From positions 4,325,001 through 4,389,000 of the forward strand of contig JAZARR010000250.1 of NCBI GenBank assembly GCA_037389465.1: a DNA stretch of 64,000 nt, in the 5' to 3' direction. The position numbers were made by a program, and so were the translations under genes. Positions 50,702-62,662 of this stretch are shown here, in pieces. Source of the DNA: Baylisascaris procyonis. Its lineage: Eukaryota; Nematoda; Chromadorea; Rhabditida; Ascarididae. Position 1 is the stretch's first letter, and each line of letters starts with the position of its first letter. Below the pieces are notes generated by a model. The model saw nothing but the letters and a program-made list of their open reading frames with translations, was not told where the DNA came from and ran no database searches.

Positions 50702-50736
<35 letters not shown>

Positions 50737-53700
50737 GAAAATTTTTTATTCTGCTTTATTCTCAACACTGGAAACGTGAAATAAAACTTATTTTCACAAG
50801 AATTGTTCACTCAAATAAAAACACTCTCAATACTAGTGTTACAGTAAGGATAAATAAAACGATAACAAGAATAACAGCATAAAGTTGATATAAATTCGTG
50901 ACACATAGTCCATTTTGACGATGAACGAGCGCATTCATCAGGGAAAGTGAAATTTTATGAAAGGAATCGAATGTGATAAATTCAAAGTGACATTCAAATT
51001 TCCATATATTAAGTATGCTGTAGCTAAAATTTCACTATTACGAAGAAATAGATGTTTTCCAACGTATCTGAATCTCTCGTTCGTTGAAGTGGAATAAAAT
51101 TTTCTTTTTTCTTTTCTACCAAAATTTGTATTATTTCATTTCCACGAAGACTGATCGCCATGCATATGTATGTTAACCTCATCGAGCCCTTTGGGCATAT
51201 TTACGAAGTGAAAGCTCTGTAATTAAAGAAGCTATGAAATGATTAAAAGCGAAACCTCTTTGGTTTCATCCCAGCGAGTCGACTTTACAACAGTCCACGT
51301 GGCTACTGGTTTCCGGTCCTCATGAACACGAGGCTGAAATGTAGAACATTTCTTGACGTTATTTTATTATAATCTATCCTAGACGGTATGAAACATTGAA
51401 ACATTCCAGGCACAAACTCTCGCAGTACATAAAATACAATGCCCTGCTGTTGTGCAATATCACATATACGATATGATTTGTGTCTATTATAGGAGCGTTT
51501 CACTACCAAAGTGCCTAGAAATTCCAGCCATCGCTTTTTTTTGTGGTGGAAATGACCGAGTCAGGAACAAACACTATGCTATTACAGCAGAGATATAGGA
51601 AAACTTCTAAGCGAACTGCGAATTACAAAGATATGGAATATACAAAATTGATGCATCTGCTTGTTTGGTGTTTATATTCGCACGAAATATTGTCGGCTAA
51701 AAAATTGTTTTTTCAAGCCGCAATTTCCAGGAGAATGTTGAACAGTTTATGCTATGATGATGTTCAAACGAAAGGATCAAAATGCGTGAATATGCAAAGT
51801 AACTTTAGGAGGCTGCGATGATAAGTAAACATAGAGTTAACTTTCGCGAGACAAATAACCTTTTTTGTGCTGCTTATGTTACATTCACTTCGACTTAATC
51901 ACTAAATAAAGATGAAATTGTCATTTAAAAATCCTGTAAGTTAAGTGCGTCAATTTTTTATAGTCAAAGGATGTGCAAGCGGGAAATATTGTGTTCAGTG
52001 CCACTGAATGCTGTGCATTTCTCGAAGGAGCTATAAAATTTTTACGTTATTTGAATGAAAGAATGCAATTCACTACTGTACCGCCATAATCCGTTTTGCA
52101 TCTAACAGTTCTTTTTCCTAATGAAAGTCTCGTTTCCAGTATGAGCTTCACGATTGCAGTAACTGCACTGCCGTCATTAAAGATTGGTATGACAAAAGTT
52201 TAGACCTTTCTGTATGAACTAGTCCCCTTACGCTTTTTATATAGAATTTTGCACATCTGACTTATTCAAATTTAGGTAACAAGGAGCTATCTACTCGCTT
52301 AGTAAACAACAAACGCAGGTGAAATAATGGAGAAGAAATTGTGTGATGGAAACGTCTCAACGGCACTCTTATAACGACTACTCCGAAATGGTTAATTTTT
52401 CAAGAAAAGTGAAGTAAAATCTCGTAGGACAGCTTTTCACTCAAATTCAAATGATACAGAGCTTCAGATTAGAGCCATGGTTAAGTGATACAATTTCTGA
52501 TCATGTAATCTGCTTGGTGAATACGTATGAAATTTCGGACAGCCATTTCGAAAAATGAAATGAAACATATTTAGTGTTTTTAAGGTGCATTTTCCAGACC
52601 TACTTCTATCGATATCAACCGTTCAGAATGCAAAAGAATTTCTGTAAACTTCGAGTGAAAATGATTGGCACTCCTAATATTGCAATTAGAGAAGGCAAAG
52701 ATCCGTTTTCCCATTTCTTGCAAGCGATGTTTTTTCTTCGTTATCGGTGAAACATGACGCAAACCTTTTTCTGTTTTGAGCGAGCAGAACTGGCAAATAT
52801 GAATAAAAAATTTCGCCAATAACACTCAAATTTTCAAAATTTTTTGATACTAATTAATATTGGCGAAACCGAAATGCAAAAGACTATTAAAAACGAGCAC
52901 CTCGTCGTCTAATTCTCTCGTCTTTTCGAGCGTAGAAGCAGTCGAATATGAAGCGCCTCTTCTCGACGTCGTTGTATCCCAAGTTTCAGATGCCTGTATA
53001 CCGGTTCTCCAGTCTCTATCTTTGATAACGGTTGTGGATGTGGCTGGACGTTCCTCAACTCTTTCCTCTGGGCGCATTCCTCGAATTGTGGTCGTTGTCC
53101 ACGTTTCGGTAGTTGTTTTCTCTTCAATCGCATCCGATCTAGCGGGCGTCGATGAAGAGACCGATAACGTATATGGAGCCGAGGTGGCCGATGTTTGCCT
53201 TGTATCATAGGATGGCCACCCGCCACGAGATGATGATGACGACCACATTTCGGTAATGCTCGACTCTTCGGCCCACTCCTTCTTGCGTGGCGTTGTTTCC
53301 TGGATCACCTAAATTTATACTAATGAAGGCCCCATCAAAAGTATTTCGAGTGCAATCTCAAAACAACGCCATTTTAGTCCTCAAACTTGCGAACAGGTTT
53401 CACTTTCTGCCATCTCAGCATTCTGAAATATGAACATCGCTGATATTATGCAAAAAAATGACTTCGTTCCTCTTAAAAGGATTCCAGAGAGAAAGTTGAA
53501 ACAGAAATTTGCAAATTTCCGCAATTAACTTATTTTTTGTTAAGGTTTTTCTTCACGTTTAACAACCAGTGTAAATAAAGAAAGATTTCTGTTGTAAAGA
53601 TCGCATAATGAACTTAAATAGAGGAATTTATGGATTATGAAAGTCGTGTGCATTAAAATTCAATTCAGAAGGATTGAATAATTTTGCGGAATTCATTAGC

Positions 53701-56700
53701 TTCATTACCGCGCTAAGCTAAGGTGAATTTATCAGGCGTTCTTATGTGTTGCACACGATAATACTGCTGCACACTGAACATAACAACTCCTGAAGGAATG
53801 GAATTCAAGGTGACAATGTTCAAATTCAATGGAACTGGAATTCGGCCGAATTCAGGGTGCTTTAAAGATTATTGAGTGAACCAATAAAGGGAAGTAATGA
53901 AGGATTTTATTGGCAAAAAAACGTACATTTAATTGCCCATAAAGTCAATTAAACTTCAAACCAGCAGTTACAAGGTCGAAGAGGTTCTATTAATGTAGGA
54001 ACTGTTGGCAGCATTTTCAACTTCTCTAATATTCAAACATTTTTAAAAATCCCTACAAGTCTTGCGATATGCAAAGTGTATCCTTCAAAACTTCCGAAAT
54101 AAAATGTTGTAGTGAATGCATGAACGCTATGATGAATCTAATCTCATACCCGTTGTTTTTCTTGCTCAACTAAGGCTCGTCCAGCCAATGGCACCTCATC
54201 CGTTTTTCGAAGCGTTTCAGTCTTCTCCTCATACTCGTAGACTGTCACCTGCAAAATGAAATATAAGAACACTCGAGCGCATATAATTTCATGCCCTTAG
54301 GTGGCAACAATCGGACCATAAAGAAGAAAGACAAGAGTAGGAATGAATCAACGAACTTGATTCTGATGCAGTCACTCCTAGTAAGATGAATTTTTTCATG
54401 AGGCATTCGAAGGAATTTAGTGGAATGAGAGGAGACTATGTAGATGCGAGTAAAGATTGCTCATAAAGGGAAATGATCGACTGTACCTTCATTATCTTAC
54501 AGGCGGAGTGGGGAAGAGAGAGGTACTCCGTGTGTTGAAAGGGGAATCACTGCACTCAGAGATCTAGTGCTAACAATTGAGGAATCAACTTCTCTCCGAG
54601 CTGTTTACTTACAGATGATAAAATACAGCAAGAAGTAGGCTCCACTATAAGTAAGCATACTTAAGTGTAGCACGAATATCATTTTGCTCTACTTAGCAAC
54701 AGTATTTAAGCGCTTCAGCATTGACCTGATTCGCTTCAGCAAAACTCGACTCCAATCCAACGTCACTGTTTATTACCATATATACCTTTTAGACTTCTGA
54801 ACATATGTTAAGTGGTTATGTTTCACCTAGCGACGTACCTAGTATTCCATCGAAATCAAGGAAAGGCTTGTCCCTTAATAAAATGATAACCCACAGATAA
54901 AATCTGGCATATAAAAGCTTGAATTATAAAATGAACGAAATTTATTCCTCGATGTAAGACGTAAGTAAAGGCCTACACTGACGGAAAGAGCTAAAAGTTA
55001 AAGGAAATTTTAAAGAAATTTTCGGTGTGCAAAGACTGAGTGAGGTTTTTGCTAACTGAAACGGTTTTTTGTTGCCTCGACAGCGTTATGATCTTTTTAA
55101 AGCAGAAGTATGGTTACCTATATAAAAGGTTTCAAGAAATACAGTAAACAAAGGGCGTAGAAAAACGTTGATTGATTGATGAAGAAATGAAAGGTAGTAA
55201 AACGTACTAAATTCATAATTTTGCTACCAAACCTCCTCAGTTTGAAGTGAGAAGAATTACTTGGCAAAGATACAAATACGACTGCTCCGCACAAGACATT
55301 AGAGAGTAGAGTAGACAAGCCAGTCGGTAACTCAACAACTCCAAGTCAACACACGTTAAAGTTTACCTGCTCTTTATCGCCCATCGATGACTTGCCGTAG
55401 CCTGCCTGTGCACCTCCAGACGGACTCCCTTCTCTCTGAAATCACTTTACTTATATATACGAAGCAAATCATCGACAGATGGATCTATATGGCTGTGCTT
55501 ATATTTGACGATATTGTTTGCTCGTCAGAGAAGGTGAAAATCTCGAAAAGTGATGCAAATACATGATATGCTAATAACTACATTCAAATACTCGACCTGC
55601 CAAATCAAGAGGAATATTTGTGAGTGGTGAAAACCGAATGTCCGAATAATTCATCAGACAGACTTAATTAGGACAATCTCAGTATGCAACGGCGCTTTCA
55701 AGTATGTAGATATAATATTGAAGTCAATGTAGAGCATTCTGTATATTTGGTTGATTTCATCAGCCGGTTGCCTCGGTCGCAAATGAATTCTATGCTCAGG
55801 AAAAATTGCCCGTCTTCATCAAGGAACTCGGCTTCCAATTTTTATCACTACATGTAACAATAAGTCTTTTGAAGAAAGACTTATTCGGCAGGACGAACAC
55901 TACCAGACAACTGGAATTTAGGTTGAAATAGAGAATTCGATAAGAGAGAATTTATTCTTTCCACACAAATATGTATAATTTGGCAAAAGGACAGATTTTG
56001 CAGGTAGCAACTGCATCGTAATGAGCGCATAAAATGTGAGGAATTTCGAGGCTGCAATTGTTCCCGAAGAAAATTTTTTTTTTTTTTTTTGGAAGCAAAG
56101 TTCCTCGGTAAAAAAAAATTTGTTTTTGTGAAGCAAATGCTAGTGTTATTTCTAAAGCCCACTGCAAGAAGCATGTTTAATGAAGATAATACTCACGAAT
56201 ATTCACAGCGTATCATGGTGTGATAAGCAAATGACAAAATGATAACTCTAAGGTGGTGTTCAAGTTTAAATGAGTAAATAAGTGGATAATAGAGAAAAAG
56301 TGGTGAATGAATGAAAAGAAGCACCTTTTCAAGATACGAAATGATCCAGAAAACAAGAAGCATGAGTCAGTTGAATAGAATCAGATCTTGATGGATATAA
56401 ATATGCGTTGAATATGGATCGGCACCACTTTTGATATGTTCACCAGCGGTTTCAGAAAACAGTGGAGAACATCTCAGAGATGCATTTGGCAATTTATTTG
56501 CACCTGTTTTAGTGTTGCCATTATCAAGCGCGGTTTTTAAGAGTAACGCGCAGCTGTTCATCTCATTCATGCACTACCCGACAGTCAGCTGCACTATCAA
56601 TAGGACTCTATGCTAGCTGTTTTATTATTGACTATTTGGATGACTGACCAAAATGAACACCTCTGGCAAAAACATTTTGAGGTTTCTTTCAAGGTAGAAA

Positions 56701-59700
56701 AATGTATGCATATGACGATTGAGAATTTGGCGAACGGAAATCGATCATCCTTCTAATATGTCATTCAAAATGAAACATCACATTTCCTCGTTCATAAAAC
56801 ATGCCCCTGGAAACTTTTTCGAGGAAGCGATGCTGATTTCGGAAAGTTGCCACCGTCGTAAACACAATCTCGAAAACGAACCTCTCTTCCCCTTCTCCTC
56901 CTCATCCCTCCCCACTTCCCCCCCCCCTCCCCACTTTAGCCCAACCTCAAAAAAACCCTCCGAACTCAGCACAACCATAGAACCGCCGAACATGCTAATC
57001 TCGGGTTTATGTCCGTTCGAAAGTTACGAATGGCATAAGACCACCCTCTTCACCCAGCTTCATTTCGCATATACATCGATCATGAAGAGTTGCAAATACC
57101 ACAGATGCAGGATTGCTGCACCTACTTTCTCGACCTTCAGATGCAGCCATAAGCCACCAGCAAAATTGGTTGCGGCAGGCAATGATGCCAAAATACTCTA
57201 CATTAGCACTTAGCATCGTCGAGACACCTATGACTTGTAACGCTATGACGACATATGAAGACCAGAAAATACGATTTCGGAAACGAAGAGCGGTAACGCT
57301 TGCAGTTGCTGATTGCAGCATTTAAATAGATAGGAATCGATGATGGATTTAGCTAAATTCCCCTCAAAAATCGATGAATGGAAAACTATATCCATTCCGA
57401 CACCTCAACTGTAGGCATGAAATGGTCCTAAGGCAAAGAAGGCTCACTGTGCCATTCGTTGTGCCTATGAAGACATTGCTAGGTGAGCAGCTGATAGCGT
57501 TTGCATCACAGTGCAACATCTGTCTATCGAGACCACAACTCAGGTATGTATGACATTCCAGTTTCCGAGCAACCCATAAGTGTAACACCTAATCTATTTA
57601 ATGGATGCTCTCTGGCTGTGAATGCCTTATAGTTTCCAGTAATGTCTCAACTGGGAAATTCGCCGCGTAACAGTCATTTCCCACGTTCGCGTTACTGAAA
57701 GTCCATTAGAGCTCTCTGCGACCAGTAAAATTTCAAATGTAAATAGTTTGTAATATTTCATCGGCTGTTTTTATGAAAAGCTGGGAGAAATGTGTGAAAG
57801 CTTATGTTGAGACCTTAGACAGTGACTTAGATTTATAGAAATTACCGAACTCTAGGTACGTTCTGAAATCCTAAACGTTCAATCCAGAACTTACTGAATC
57901 CGAGTTTTTCGACAAATCCATGACCGAACATGGTTATTGGGAATCCTGTATAATGCACATTTTAGCAGGATTAATTTTGGCCTAGACAGTCCTTTGCAGT
58001 GAGAAAGAGAGGAGAGAGGGGAAAGAAAAGCCAAAACCGCACTGGAAATGCCCTATGAATTTAATATGCAAAAATGAAGCAAACAGCCGACATTTAATAG
58101 CTGTAAATGTTATCCAACCAATACATTCAAAAGCCATTAAGTATTTAGTCTGAATTTCTTGGTTTGTTAGATATACCATTAAGTTATCGTTTGCGCACTT
58201 TCTTTAATTTAACTGCCTCCTATTTTTAGTTTTCAGTCTATTAACAAACGACCTTGAAGCCTTGTTTGTGACTCAACAAAAGAATTTCAGGGTGAAGTTA
58301 TTGCTTGATTGAGTTTTATACTCATAAATACGGAAAACAAGCTGCACAATTATGAAATAATTGGGGAACTGAATTGATATTCCATATACACTGATGATGA
58401 GGTAATGCTTACTCACAGCATGCTCAACATGCAACAATTGCAGATTCTGAATACTACAAAGTGCTTGTATAGTTTTGTTCTCAAAGGAAAGAGGTGGAGG
58501 ATTGTGTTGGATGAGGGGACGCAACATGCATTTTCGTTAATCCCCTCGTATGATCAGCTCATGAACACTCGAGAGAAACATTGCAGATCGATGTAGATAA
58601 CCACTGATATGATGTCACCATAATGAGTTTATAAATGCGAATTTGCAAAAATGCTACATAAAATTCCACTTCTTTCTCGAAAAGTCCCTAGAATTTCTCA
58701 TTAACTTCAATCAAATCGACTAAGCGCACTAAGGGTTTAAATATGCAAATAAACAGAAGGAAAAATGGAGAAAAAAAGCCCCATACCTTATGTAAATTTG
58801 CTCAGAAAAGAACAGATGAAAGGATGCCAAATATTCCTAATTATTTCAAAAGAACAGAAACGTGAACGCTCTGGTCATAATGCACGGTCTCAACGGGCAT
58901 AAATTCTGCTTATAATCCGCTATCTACATATTCGTTCTTATAGAAGCCGCATAAATGGAAACGATGCATCTATCATAACAATAATGGCATGTGGTACAAC
59001 CCTGAATCATTGTACCACATGTGTGCTGTCCGAGAAAATAAATTCCCTCTGATTTTGAAGTCAGTTACTTTTTCAACGCAATTCTGACATCAAATCAACA
59101 AAAAAAGCTGCTTCCTCTCTGCGTCATATACACCAATAATTTCGTTTGTTTCTCAACTATTGTGACTGATTCATTGGGTTTCACGACTCAGCTACGAATT
59201 CAATGCATGTCCATTAGACAATGCATATTAATTTGGACAATGCATGTCCAAATTAACATAGATAATTCTTCAACTCTTAAAGAATTATGTAAAATTTGAA
59301 GAAACAATTCCTGAAATCAAGAATATGAAAAATTCTCACTAGTAAATCTCGATGGTATCATTACTTATAATGCCTTCGAGATTGCTATTTCTGAGTGATT
59401 AGTGCTTGGATTACTGTACAATGGTGACCGAAGGGCTAAGGAAGAAAAAAATTTTCGCGCAAAGAATAAAATATTCGATGTGTTGCTCTCAAGGAAGTCA
59501 ACAAATTTGCTGTTTGTTTCTGCATACGAAAACGACTGGAAAAGAGGCAAATAAAAAAGCTATCATGAAATAAAGAAGGTATTACTGCTAAGACTCAGGG
59601 ATCGTATCGAAAGATCTAAATACTTCTAGCTAAATCAATAGGAAAAAACTCCGACATCTGACTGGGATTTGTACTAATGTTGTGCTTCTTAAAAGAGAAG

Positions 59701-60622
59701 ACACCACATGTAGAGAAGACTCGATTGAATAGAAGATCCCCATTCGAGACAGCTCAAGAATGGGAGAGTTCACTTTCGACAGTCGAAATAAATAAAGTAA
59801 CCCTACTGAAGCGAAGGTTTTGCCCTCCACAACTGAACAGAATAGAAGAGTGAAGATGAAATGAGCCTTCTTCTCTAAAGAACAACAATGCTATTTTGTT
59901 CGATTTTATACGAATCTTTTCAGTCACTAAATCAACTGATTCAACCATCTGCCGTCGTCTCAATGATATTTCCTTTTAAGTCAATGCTTTGGATACATTC
60001 ATGCCCTTATTGTCCGTACGGTATGAAATAAGATGAAATAAATGAACTCTTCACTTCGGGAAGCAAGGTGAATTCACAATAAATGGCTAAGCGAAACCAT
60101 GTCAAAAGATAAAGCTATGATCTGATTTTAATTGCCAACTACACGGTGAGCCGAAAGGTTATATGCATTTTCTATGAAAATTTTCGGCTATGACGGCAAC
60201 GTTGTAGGGGACAAAACGATTAGAATTTACAAAGAACTTCTCAGTAAGCCACCTACCGACTTTGAGCATAAAATAAAATCGTAGACGAGATGCGATAGAA
60301 TATTTCATAGATCTATATACAATCATGTTTTAGATTGGCAGATTGACGGTATACAAAAATGAGCACATATAATGATGAAAAAGCCATATGAGCACAATCT
60401 TTGAAAAATACATAAAAATGTACGTTATTAAAAATGTTCACAAAAACTTACCTTTTCAAAAGTCCAGTGAGTCGTGTATTCTTGATCCGCTGGCTCACTT
60501 GGCAACTTCGACGCATCGACAATCTCGTAATCGATTTTCTTGTATTTTCCGCCGGCAGGCGTGGTCCTGATTTCTACGCCTGGTTGAAACAGCTCAGGTA
60601 AATCTTGTGCCTTAGGACCACC
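43897..60622 (-). CDS. Unrecognised Ser/Thr/Trp-motif protein, partial, multi-exon
   Basis: A chain of minus-strand exons: 60622-60452, 55435-55367, 54248-54150, 53308-52901, 51333-51256 and 50481-50386, perhaps also 43966-43897. Every junction from 60622 to 50386 is phase 0 with good acceptors, giving 307 residues. The product is very hydrophilic, without membrane segments or a known domain. It carries degenerate motifs around Trp: TEMWSSSSSRGG, TETWTTTTIRG, SETWDTTTSRRG, ATWTVVKSTRW and THWTFEK. No function is assigned. Such low-complexity proteins occur in nematode cytoskeletal and epidermal attachment structures; that, and a link to the adjacent filament gene, are guesses from style and position. 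The N-terminus may be the short exon at 63963-63992 or lie outside the window. The C-terminus is unresolved. Simple alternative: the 53308 exon runs to a stop at 52850 and ends the protein. Confidence 0.7.
45399..45435. repeat. AT dinucleotide microsatellite
   Basis: Uninterrupted (TA)n tract of about 37 bp. Confidence 0.97.
46289..46307. repeat. A19 homopolymer
   Basis: Nineteen consecutive A. No gene-like sequence with a target-site duplication was seen next to it, so a retrocopy is not supported. Confidence 0.9.
46830..46990 (+). CDS. Candidate Cys-rich terminal exon on the plus strand
   Basis: A very strong acceptor (CCTTTTTTTGCAG) is followed at once by an open frame ECINGSQVFRGMSTPCFCGL...SGWLCHNSSKSCLILKFC and TAG. 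The cysteine spacing loosely recalls EGF-like domains but is incomplete. No partner exon was found, and it lies opposite an intron of the minus-strand unit. Confidence 0.2.
50386..50481 (-). CDS. Unknown protein exon: PEAAKKYDEKDASSGYSS
   Basis: CTTTACAG acceptor and GGG|GTATGT donor enclose 32 codons (PEAAKKYDEKDASSGYSSHT, ESRISRWGDADG), phase 0 at both ends. ESRISRWGD continues the Ser/Arg/Trp style of the unit. Confidence 0.72.
50704..50732. repeat. AT dinucleotide microsatellite
   Basis: Uninterrupted (AT)n tract of about 29 bp, about 220 bp upstream of the 50386-50481 exon in gene orientation. Confidence 0.96.
51256..51333 (-). CDS. Unknown protein exon: PRVHEDRKPVATWTVV
   Basis: ACATTTCAG acceptor and GAG|GTTTCG donor enclose 26 codons (PRVHEDRKPVATWTVVKSTR, WDETKE), phase 0. 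The ATWTVVKSTRW motif resembles those of the preceding exon, supporting one protein. Confidence 0.7.
52901..53308 (-). CDS. Unknown protein exon with Trp/Thr repeats
   Basis: The longest exon in the window (136 codons to a GAG|GTGCTC donor; open to a stop at 52850 if unspliced). It starts VIQETTPRKKEWAEE after AATTTAG. It contains three motifs of the form E-x-W-x-(S/T)3-4-x-R-(G/R) and a middle region rich in Ser and Thr, and ends LEKTRELDDE. The GTGCTC donor is weak, but phase 0 continues into the next convincing exon. Confidence 0.82.
54150..54248 (-). CDS. Unknown protein exon: VTVYEYEEKTETLRKT
   Basis: TTTTGCAG acceptor and CGG|GTATGA donor enclose 33 codons (VTVYEYEEKTETLRKTDEVP, LAGRALVEQEKQR), phase 0 at both ends and highly charged. 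Confidence 0.78.
55367..55435 (-). CDS. Unknown protein exon: REGSPSGG
   Basis: TGATTTCAG acceptor and CAG|GTAAAC donor enclose 23 codons, REGSPSGGAQAGYGKSSMGD and KEQ, a flexible Gly/Ser linker, phase 0 at both ends. Short inclusions of this kind are often alternatively spliced. Confidence 0.7.
56719..57213 (+). other. 164-codon open frame, unrecognised, probably non-coding
   Basis: The longest open frame starting with ATG in the window. The translation has a Pro/Ser-rich stretch (SLPTSPPPPHFSPTSKKPSE) and no family motif. Minus-strand frames across the same GC-richer block are also open, which points to base composition rather than selection. No acceptor of quality precedes the ATG. Confidence 0.15.
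58988..59021. repeat. Perfect hairpin, 12-bp arms, 10-nt loop
   Basis: CATGTGGTACAA at 58988-58999 pairs exactly with TTGTACCACATG at 59010-59021. Confidence 0.9.
59228..59256. repeat. Perfect hairpin, 12-bp arms, 5-nt loop
   Basis: TTAATTTGGACA at 59228-59239 pairs exactly with TGTCCAAATTAA at 59245-59256 around ATGCA. The words CAATGCATGTCCA and GACAATGCAT recur just to the left, at about 59201-59225. Confidence 0.9.
60452..60622 (-). CDS. Unknown protein exon: GGPKAQDLPELF
   Basis: TATTTGCAG acceptor and AAG|GTAAGT donor enclose 57 codons: GGPKAQDLPELFQPGVEIRT through PADQEYTTHWTFEK. The balanced composition, strong splice sites and lack of competing frames make this a convincing exon. 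The product is not recognised. Confidence 0.82.
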
Positions 60623-62385
60623 CTGCAAATAATGAGTTTCAGTGATCGCAGCAGCAACAATTAATAGCTAAAATATATGAAAATCCATTCTCTCCATCGC
60701 CCCGCACGTTATTTTCAACTAGAACATGAAGTGACGAAAGAAAACTAGAGGCTCGGATAACCTTTCTGAAGTTCAAATAATCTCAATATCGTGAAAGAGA
60801 AGGAAATAAAAGCATATAATCGCGATAAGGGCGCATCGAAAATCGTACATAATTCAAAGACTGATTTTGAATTCAAGTCTTATGTGATGCAATGCGGAGC
60901 GGATAACTTGTAAAATTAAGGATGGTCCTATAAAATTCTTCAACTGCAGCTAAAATTCCTCAACCTCTGAGGCAAACATCACCGCGAAGAGCGCTGCGGA
61001 TTCTTAGCAGCGACAGAGAGATTTGGCGAGATTGTTCGTTCTCGAAATTTATCAACAGGTTAATATTTGGGAATATAGCGGGCAATTTGATGGGTTCTGG
61101 AAATACTTCAACAAAATTATGCAGCTGCTACAAATTAGACTAAGATGTGAGATGTAGTATCATATGTTCTTTTCAAATGTAAGCGAATTAAAAAAAATCG
61201 CTCTGAGACATACACTGCTTTCAGCACTTCATTTCATGCCTTATTTTCTGCTCAGGTTTAACCAACTGTAGCATGCAAATGCATGCCTTCTTGCTACTTT
61301 CCGCATGAACAAGACTGTATATGTCGAATGTAGGATATGATGATCTTCGAGAGTGATCATCGATTGGAAATTCTCATATTAGTCATTTTAGAAGTTAGCC
61401 ATTGCCATCTAATTTGCATTTCTATTTAGAGAGCCATTCCAACGCTTCATAGGACTGCGAGCTAGGAGCAACAATCTTTAGGCTATCATGTTAGCACATA
61501 TGCACACAGATATACTCATCGGCTATCAAATAACCCGACTGAAGCAAACTCAAATAAAATCTTTATAAAGCCTCAAAATTTTTTTCTGATTGAAGCCCAT
61601 AGTGTTTATCTCTGATGTGAAATCTCACCCTATAGCATTCGGTCGCAATTTCCACTAGTGTATGATTGTGTGATACGGTAGGTGAATCTAACCTATGAGT
61701 GGCGATACGATCAGCACTGAACGCGCAACTAATGCTGACGGCAACATTGGCGTATAATTCTAATACTTCTCAGAAAAATTTTATTTTCTTTGTTTATGGA
61801 CTCTATGTAATAGAAACTTTTACATAAAATATTGCACTTCCAAGCAAACTTATAACTTTCGACTCTCAGAACTTGTTACTTTCTTCGAGCATTCTGAAAA
61901 CTTTAAGATAATTTCATATTTTTTTGGAGCTGAAAGCCTACCTTAATGAATTACCACCGGCAGAAAAGTATTGCTAAATGACAATTCTGTAAAGAAAATT
62001 CAAGTTACGTTCCTTGTTTGCTTTTATTTCTACCGGGTTTCATTTAATAATTTCATAGTCCTTATTAACTTTTGTTGATATACTAAGGGCTTCTTTCACA
62101 CTAGTTTCTGTTCCAAAGTGAACTTAATTTTGGGATGAGGTCAGCAGCGAATTTTGTAATGAAGGCAACCATGCTGTAACTGCTCTTTTGCAACGGAAAC
62201 AGCGCAAATCAAATCAATTCGGTTAACGACGGGTTCAAACGCACAGTCTTTTAAAAAATGGGCCACTCAGGAATATTGCAATAACGCTTTGTGTCAGTGA
62301 GCGACGTTTGTTGAAAAAAAATGGATGCGTGTTGAAGTTATATGTGCTTGTAGCACGTAAAATACCCAAACATGTATATGATCGC

Positions 62386-62387
<2 letters not shown>

Positions 62388-62440
<53 letters not shown>
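62388..62440. repeat. Long AT microsatellite, about 26 units
   Basis: Uninterrupted (AT)n of about 53 bp, the longest simple repeat in the window, ending 222 bp before the small plus-strand open frame. Confidence 0.98.
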
Positions 62441-62442
<2 letters not shown>

Positions 62443-62662
62443 AAAGGGGGAGTATGATTGGTTCAGAAGAAGCTCATAGGTTCACAGGTGAAGAAATTGA
62501 GTGATATACCTATTATATTATATATTCAATAAGCTGGTCTAATGATCAGGACGCACACGCTTCAGAACTCTAAACGTGAGCGTTTATTAAAGTTGTCATT
62601 CTTACGCAACCAGCTACTTTATAAAAATCGTCTATCGCTTTCATTTTTACAGGAAACATAGC

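Larger units (their letters stand above)
55436..60451 (-). other. Intron of the unknown unit (5 kb)
   Basis: Between two convincing exons. It contains a T17 tract at 56074-56090, a GC-richer patch at about 56.72-57.33 kb with overlapping open frames on both strands (164 codons plus, 104 codons minus), and two perfect hairpins near 59.0-59.26 kb. No protein was recognised. Confidence 0.6.

Noticed and set aside
60960..61125. Minus-strand frame of about 56 codons ending RIRSALRGDVCLRG, considered as an upstream exon of the unknown unit
   Set aside because: No good donor in phase 0, and frames of this length are common by chance at this base composition.
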